A stretch of 64,000 bases of DNA from positions 108,209,001 through 108,273,000 of the forward strand of contig NC_092588.1 in the NCBI RefSeq assembly GCF_047663525.1. Direction: 5' to 3'. Positions 52,701-61,700 of the stretch are shown here, piece by piece. The notes under the pieces are model-generated. The model was not told the DNA's origin. It saw only the letters and a program-made list of their open reading frames with translations, and ran no database searches. A program made the translations under genes and the position numbers. Numbering within the stretch: the stretch's first letter is position 1; every line of letters begins with the position of its first letter. This stretch comes from Anas platyrhynchos. Lineage: Eukaryota; Chordata; Aves; Anseriformes; Anatidae.

Positions 52701-55700
52701 AGGTTTCAACTATTTTCCCAGGTTTTTTCATGGCAGAAGGTGAAGAAACAGGTCATTTGCAAAGGAAGAGGACAGAATCAACATATAATGGGTTCAGATC
52801 TGAAACAGATGAAGATCTACCTAGTGCCTCAGAGGCTAATGGAACTATGCAAACCAACAAAATCTGCAGGGCTGGCCACTCATGCTTCAGTGTATGTATA
52901 AAAAAATCTGAGTATTAATAACTCTTAATCATCTGAAGCTCAACACTAATGTCTTTCTTCCAATAGCAGTTTCAAACACAAATTCCGCTTGATGTTTAGC
53001 TTTCCATTCTATCTTGCTTTTGTAACTTTTCCTAGAGCTTCATTAAAGCTTTCAAGACTGACACTGTGGATTACATCTTCAGGGAGGCATACTCTGGAGC
53101 TAACACCGGCTTCTTGTTTCACAATAGGAAACAAAAGCAAGGGGCTTGAAAACATTCAGCACCAAATAACAACTCAACAGGCGGGCAGAGAGGTTTATAC
53201 AATTGTTTTCAACAGAGAGATGGAAGAAGAGAAAAAGCTTTTAAAAGAATTAGTAAAATTTGGAGTGCTCCCCACCTTCCTACGGATTGTATTCAGCCAC
53301 AGTCTATCAACAAAACTAAGAACAGACTACAAGAATATTTTCCGATTTAAAATATGGAATTAGAATAGATTTTTATTTAGGAAAAAAGTGAATGGTTCCT
53401 TTCTCCTAAGGGAGATTTTCCAATTCCAGTCTGTAAGGATCTGTTCCTATAAGCAACAGTATTCCTTAAATTAATATAAAGTTTACACATCACAAAAATT
53501 TAGCTTTAGACATACTTCCATCATCTTTTTCCCACAGTTACTATGTTTTGCCTGAAAATATCAATAAATTTTCCTACAGTGCAGTGCCTAATTTCCCCAG
53601 ATATCACCAAAAGTACTCCTACCCTGATACTTTTTGCTCTGCTTAGAAACATTTATCTAGGATATGCAGCAATCTCACACTGTTAACTCTCCAGCTACTA
53701 GACTACTGATGGTTCTGGTGTTGCAGTTTTAACAATTCTTGATTTTCACGAATATCAAAGAGAGAAATGTCACACACATTTTGTGGTCCAATACCAGATT
53801 TACAGCTTTTCACACTTTTCCATTTGATGTCAGAAAAGCATCTAGCCCACCAATTAAAAAAATAATAATTCTGCTAGGAAGTCTACACAATGAAGTTGTA
53901 CTGTCGCTCTTATCTGTGCTGCATCATCTACTGCTTGATATGAAGTTCTTCAAGGACAGTCCATTCTGACATGAATTACCAACTGTACAATGTAGTCCTC
54001 ATTTAAAAGTTATTAAAAATAAGCAAACATTATGTTGGATCTATTTCACAAAACAAGGTTGATTATTTAAAAAAGCAAACAAACAAAAAAAAACACAAGC
54101 AAAGGCCAGTTCTTTCCTCATTTTATAAGACTTAAATATAAACCAAGTCTCCCAGATGAAGTTTGACAATTCCTCAGATAATTCAATTAACACTGTAACA
54201 TGAATTATGTTACCTCGGCCTGCGAGAGCTGCTCTTTCAATTTTTCAACTTCTTCTCGTAATTCTCTGATGACCCTAGCATTTGGATCTTCATTCACCAC
54301 AGCATGATTAACTATCCTTTTGGCTCTGTCTGCGTATCTCAGAGTAGAGAGAGTTTCTTCATAATTGTCTGCTGCTGGACTAATTGTGGCTATCATGGCA
54401 GTTTGGCTGTTTCCTCCCAAATTGTCCTGTAGAGTACATTCACAGAAAATTGAGGATTAAAACCAGTTCTGAGATTATACAGTATCTTTACAGAGATACT
54501 TAAGATACAAATCTTAGACTATTTAGACACTGACACATAGTCTGGATGGAAATTAACCAATGAGATCCATAAATATTTCCAACCACCTTCACCAGCCTAA
54601 ATTCCAATGTAACTGAAAATATGTCAGGAATTTACATACAATTAACAAAGTATATGCTTATCTGCACATATTACTTGGAATAATTTGTAGCTATGACCGC
54701 CTTAGCTCATTTCTTTAAAGTAAAAGAGAAGCCCACAACTACACGGATGTATGCTAGAACCTATTAAGCTGACAGCTTGTGAACACGGTGAACAGAAAAT
54801 ATTAATTACCTTGAGAAGCCAAGTGAGTACAGAGTCTCTGTAAGGCACAAACTTATTCTTCCCTTTCCCCGCTGCTTGATCAGCAAGTGATGATATAACC
54901 AACCCCAGTGTTGAAAGGGATCTATGAAGGCAACACAGCAGAACAGCTTTGAACAACTATTCCAAATGTATATTTAATAATACACAGAGAAGAGTTTAAT
55001 TTGTGCTGTGCAAAGGTTCACATTTAATTTTGAAAATATTATAGAATAATTTAAGCTGGAAATGACCATAGGAGATAATCACAAGGCAAATTATCTATTA
55101 AAGTTACATATTTGGAACAATATATGGATAACTACAGTGTTTCATCTCATCTGGTGCTTAGGCCAAGTTCCAGAAAGACTGAGTTGAAATATTCAGGTAT
55201 TTGAAATAGTTTGAAAAGTGTAAAGCAGCCCACTTCAGTATATGGACAATTACTGTCTTAGCTTAGACATCTACCTTTCCTCAGAGACTACAAAGCCTTC
55301 CATCTTGGACACTGCCTCATGACATGATTACGAGGCATGGCTGGCAGCACAGCACAAATTCCTCTTTATATAGGAACCATGTTTTAAGAACACTAGCTTA
55401 ACAACTGACTCAAACCGAGCATTTCCCTACATCTAAGGAGGCAACCTCAAGGCAACACCAGCTGTGGCACAGAACTAGTCAGGCAGGTGAACCAGCAGCT
55501 AAGCAGCCATCACATGATAGTGGAAGGCTGCTCATCAGAAGAGACCGAGGAGGAAGTCCCTTGAGAAAGGGGTTGTCTTATAACAGAGGTGGTGCTTCAC
55601 TTGGGTCTTTTATGGGGAGCAGGGAGGAGAGGAATAGACCAAATAAATAATGTGCCAGTTATAAAAGTGTTACGTGAACACAAGCATGAGAAAAGAAAAG

Positions 55701-58700
55701 CCCCCCAAAACTGTTTACCAGACAACCACATCCCCAAAATCACTCTAGAATAGTGAAGAAACCAAGAACTTGTCCACTGTGGTACACGTACCACTTCTAC
55801 CAACAGGTGCAGCTGGTAGACTGCACATTAGGTAGAACCTACACATTATATATTCCAATTGTTATATAATCCTGTGGAAATGTTAAATGACATCAGGGCT
55901 CTTGGGGCAAGTATGTTTAAGGTAACGAGCTGGTTCAGAATCCTGAGAACATTAAACAGGTGCCTACAGGGTTGTAAAACTGACAACACAAGCTCAAGAG
56001 CATACTGGTCCATCATACTCATAAAGGGTAGCTGGATAATTGGCCATAACTACCAGGGAAATCCTTACATTGCGATTAGATAGTTAAATAAAACCTTGGT
56101 TCTACTGCTCCACTCCATCCTTTTGAGTTTTTTCAAAGTAGGAGCACTGTTTTTTTAGCTGGTGTGTAGACAGTGTTTGCACAGTATTTGTAAAAGGGCC
56201 TCAACCTTGTTTGAAACTACCAATGCTTCTGCGGTAACATTTCGTAAATGACAAAAATATTGCAAGAATATTACCAAGGAGACATCTGAGGGCAAGGCAA
56301 CAAGAACCGTTACATGTCACCACAGGTACCTCACATTGCCACACACAAGGAAACAAAACGGTAAGCAGGTAGTGTAGAGCTGGAAGCAGAATTAAAATGC
56401 AAAGAAACTTGAGAAGAGCCTCATCACTCCAATGTGCCAAGCAACCCCTCGATTTTGAAACTCTGTCTGAAGGATACCTTTCCAAAGTCTGTCTGAATAA
56501 TTCACAGCAAAAAGGACAGTCGGTTTTAGTTTGTTGCCCAAACAAAAGCCTAACAACTCCGGAAGGCTTGGGGGAGGGAGAATTGGTTTTTATCATTGAT
56601 TTTTCTTCTGCACAGACTGGGAAGATGGCGTGCTAAACATGCAAGAGCAAACAGGAGGATGCTGCTGTATGCTGCTCCGTGGCAACCTCCCACAGAACAA
56701 CTTAAAAGCAGCAACAACACAGTCCCAATGAAGTCCACCTTCAAGAAGTATAAAATTAAAAAATAAAAATAAATTTAAAAAAAAAAAACAAAAAAGATCG
56801 GAGACTAAAAAAAAAAACAAAAAACATGACCCCAGTTTATTTGCCTCTAATTCCTCTTGTCCTCCTAAAATGAGATGAAATGTGAAAAGCAAAGCCAAAA
56901 TACTGGGGGAGGGGGAAGAAAAGGACAGTTTTTCATTTTGAGGAGCAGGAGGATGGAAAGAGCAGGGATCCTGAAAGGCCCACCATTGACAACTACTTCC
57001 CAACAGGACTGCAACACCAATTTGTTAGACACTGGAACAGGCTGCCCAGGGAGGTGGTGGAGTCACCATCCCTGGAAGTCTTTAAAAGACGTTTAGATGT
57101 AGAGCTTAGGGATATGGTTTAGTGGGGACTGTTAGTGTTAGGTCAGAGGTTGGACTCGATGATCTTGAGGTCTCTTCCAACCTAGAAATTATGTGATTCT
57201 GTGAATTCTTAGTTACAAGCACTGTTTTAATAAACTGGAAATTATAAGCAACAGTTCACTGACACAGATTTTAATGATGCGATAATATTTCTGCTCCAGA
57301 GTTATAACAAAATACTGATTTTATATTACGACCATTAACATCTGCAGTAAAAACCAAATGAGAGTGCTTTAAGTATGCTACATGAGATTTCATAACACAA
57401 AGCTGCTTAAAGACTATAAGGAAAGTCCTAAAAGAAATGGCTGCACCATATAATTACAGGACTCAGCAGCCACTCTGCTTTCTGCGGGATGATGCATCAG
57501 AGATCTGTCATTACTTTGATCCTATCTCAAACGACTTACCCCTAATGAATCAACCAAAAGGCCTAAGCAACTAAAGAGCACACAAAAGACTGAGGCAGTT
57601 CAGAAAAAAACAGAGAGCTTACATGGTGCAAGACCATGGGAAAGTGTAATTTCTGCACACTTTCTGTTCTCCCTGACCCTTTTCCTCAAGCATGACCAGG
57701 CTGCCTTTGCTCCTGTGCGGCTGGAAACCTGCACGCTCCCAACCAGGGAGTGAATGCTGCCGTGTCAGCAGCACTCAAGGGCAGGTGGTGCTTCCTTACC
57801 ACATGGTACAACTGTCCCTAAATGACAGCAATTCAAGCTACTTCTGTATGGTTTTCCTCCAAATTCTTCAGCAAACAGAGTCCTTTTTTTTTTTCTATTA
57901 GTTAGCCCTTTGAATATAAAAACCCTCCCTAAAAACAGCTTGGAGCCAGTCCTGTCCCAACCCATCCCCTCCCGCCCCACCACTACCCTTTAAAGAGTTT
58001 TTTTGGCATTCTCAAGTTTAAATGCCAATAGCTATGATTTTACTAATCAGTTAAAATTACAAACTGTTTGCACAATTTATTTTTTCTTAGACACAAATAT
58101 ACAGCTTGCTTACTCTGTTTTCTCCTGCTATCGTACTTTAGAAATTCTTCAACTACACCACAAAGCTATTAGGCACCTGTGTTTCTACACTCAGTACAGA
58201 AAACCAACACATCCTGTGGAGCAACAAGCACATCCACCTTTCTTATGAGTTATGGCAAGTCCCCCAAGGACCTCAATAATAAAGAGCGGACAGCCAACAC
58301 CACCTTCATGACCCAAGGCAACTTCATATCAGCCCTGAGAAAAAAGAGAAGTTATCCTTATTGCAGCTTTACAGAGCCATTAACAAAATCACAACTCTCA
58401 GCTGTTTCAGTAAGCAGGAGAGCAATCCACCACTTCTCCTCTGCAACGTGCTGTCCCAAGATACCAAAGGGTTTGCAGTAGGGCAAGCCATGGGCAGCAG
58501 CTACCACGGTCTTCAATTGGCTTCATGAAGAAACAAGCAGCAGAGAAACCTGCAGAGACTAGCCGAATGTCACGCTACGGGGTTTTGGTATGCACAGCTG
58601 AGCGCACATTTTTCCTGACTTGTAAATACAGAAACAGGTATGTTAGTTGCCCATTCTTCTTCAAGGCAACAAAATGTAGTACAAACGGCAGATTTATTTG

Positions 58701-61700
58701 CCAGGTAATTATAGCAGCTCTGGTTTTGATCTCATTAAATACAGCGCATGCTACCAATCCAAGTTACTGCATTTTTATAAAAGAATAAAAATGAAAAACC
58801 AGGAGCTGACATAGCAGGGTATATGGCTTAAGCATCCTATATTACTCCATAAAAGATTATTGCCCTTCCCTATTAAGTACGGTACATCATACACACTACC
58901 CAAAAGAAGATCGTGCACAATGTTCTGTGAAGAACCAGGCTGATAAAACATGCATAGCAATTTTGAGGCTTCCAGCAGAAGTCAGACTTCATTAAAGTTC
59001 CAAGTAACAGCAGAAGTCTAATAAAAGACACAGCACTAAGAAATCTCTTTTGCCTACCAGTTCCAAAAGAGATTTCACACACAGAATGCCTTTAAAATGG
59101 ACTGAGGTAATACAGGTTTATACCATATAAGAACTTAATTGATGGGAAAAAGTAGAGCTGTCAACCTATCTTTTAAAAATATTTTTTATAGAGAGATCTG
59201 GTGCTTGCATCTGCAGCATGGGCAAAACAACTTTCCCTTATTGCATTACTACCTTCGAAGCTTACCAACGAGTAAACATCCTATTAGAAAAAAATAATAA
59301 CAATTAAACAAAGAAGTATTTCTGTATCTAAAACTACATTTAGAGTTTCTTAATAGCTGTTGGGAAAGTTGGCATTTGATTTTTTCCCCAAGAATTAACA
59401 GGAAACATTCAATTTTGCCTTTGTTTATGCAAAAGACAAATACAATTTCTAGTAAAATCAATCTGACTTTAACTAGTAACCCGCAGGGTAAGGGTTCAAT
59501 ACCTGCCATTAGACAAACAGAACCATATAATTTTGATTTACAAGAATGTGGCTACTGATCTGATGCATTAAATACATAATATATTAGAAATTATGCTATA
59601 AAGAGCAAGCATGTTCAAACTCTGAAACAGGGAAGCTGAAAATCATTTTAAGCATGAATGCAATTCAAACACACTTTTTGCTGTCATTGTTAAATTAAAA
59701 TACCAAGACTTTTTCAATTTTAATTTTAAAATGATGCAAAATGTGTAGCTTTTAATGTTACAGTTGAACTGTTTTTTGTTGTTTATTTTTGTTTTATTCT
59801 CAGGAAAAAATTAGCGTGTTTATGAAAGTAGCGATTCTGTGCTATACTCTTGCTTTTGGGTAACAACACAGTGACTACAGTTAAAAAAAAAAGTGCCTTG
59901 AAACTTGCCATAGCTTGAGTACAAATGCCCAAGGCAATGTTAAACTTAAATAGCTTCATTCTGGTCCGATTTTCTTAAACTGTGAATTATACTCTTACAT
60001 ATTTTAATGCATGTTGGAACAAAGCCATTCAACTCTGCAACTTTGCATTCCTTGAGCATACGATGAGACGAACACAGAAGCCTGGGGACAGGGTGTATAA
60101 ATGAATCACAAAAGGTATATGCCTAATTAAAGAGTGCTGCTGTCACTTTTTCCAGATAATACTCATATACCTCTCATCTGAGTCAAGTATGAATCAGGAT
60201 CCCTATGCCAATGTAACAAAACACATGGTGTTCAGTACGGAGCAACTGAAAGAGATATATTAACTGCTTCTGGCTAGGCATATCATTTGAACCGACTTGC
60301 GACAAGCACACCGAGACAGGAGGCCAAGGAAACAGTGGTTGTTCTGACAAGATTAAGGTTTGCAACCTGTGTACACCAATGTCTTACTTGTTTATGTTGC
60401 TGCCTTCCTTCAGACGTTCTCCTGCAGCTCCTGTTTTGGACACTCTCTCACTACCAGCCAAATCCACCAAGCTGACCTTGCTGACCTTCTCTCCAGAATT
60501 CTGCGCAAATCAAACCGGGGAGAAAAACAGATAAGAAATCTGAGCACAAAATGCTAATGTGTCTGATATTAGCGTAATTACACTGCTGTCCATAATAACG
60601 TGGGTCAAGCTATCAAATTCAAGATATGAGAAAAGTAATTCTCACAGTTCTTAGTCTTTTAAGAATCACTCGTACACTATACTAAAGGGCTGAACCACTA
60701 ATGAAGGTGAATCAGCCATGTGGTAATGTCAGTAACTTCACTGACACAGTAGGTCATTAAAACATATTAACGTCAGCAACAGTTAACACCAAAGACAGGT
60801 TTAACAGCAGCAATATAATCCTGAAGTGATCCAACTTTTTGCTGTATCTGGTGTGCTTCCTCCCTCTTCCAGTGTTCTCTCAATCTTATGTTCTCACCAA
60901 TGTTACTCTGATTACCAGACCCCACAGCATGAAAGGCAGCAGCAGAGCTAAACAAACCATGTATGCATACCAAACAAAAAATGGTGAGTCATGCTAAAGT
61001 CTTGACATAAAAGATGAACAAATCAAGAGAGCAAACATGTTCTTCTCTCCACTTCAGGTCAAATGCAGAGATACTATACTATCATATAGCAATTCAACTC
61101 TGAGACACGGTGGCACTTCAGCAGGTTAAACAGTTGTGAGAGCTGAGGCACCTTCAGCATTAAAATGGTATGCCATGTGTGTCTTTAGAGCTTTAGCCCA
61201 TATTGATACTAGTGATACATCTACAAAAGCATGCAGCTGGATAGCAATCGAGAAGCTGCTTCTTTTAATTGATTGCTGCTCAAAACAAACTGAGAACATT
61301 CAGTGGCTGAACAGAAGAAAGAAGAAGAATTCACTACAACTTTGTAAATTAACCATCAGAAATACATACACCAGAATGCAGGTCATAAAGTGTCTGAGTC
61401 ACAATAATATTGAATACAGCATGAGAACGGCTGCTTTCTTCATTCATGTTGGTTGCAGCAACTGTTCGTGATTTGTTTCCCTCCGACATCAGTGACTCAA
61501 TATCCTAGAGCAAAAAGAGTAGAAAATGATGCCAGGATAAAGCAAAGTTCTGAGCTTGCTGAATAAAATACCCATCTAGATGGAAGGGTGTGTATGTGTG
61601 GGAGAGAAGAAGGGAAGGTAGAAGTAATGAGAAAATTCTTTTTATGTTTTGAGATGCAATGGCAGAGAGGCGATGTAATTCCACAGAATGGCATTAAGTC

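Larger units (their letters stand above)
54922..60387. other. KIF13A intron between w4 and w5
   Basis: 5.5 kb with a clear CR1 at 57024-57206, a degenerate CR1 end near 55038 and A-rich tracts near 56,760. No exon was recognised. Confidence 0.7.
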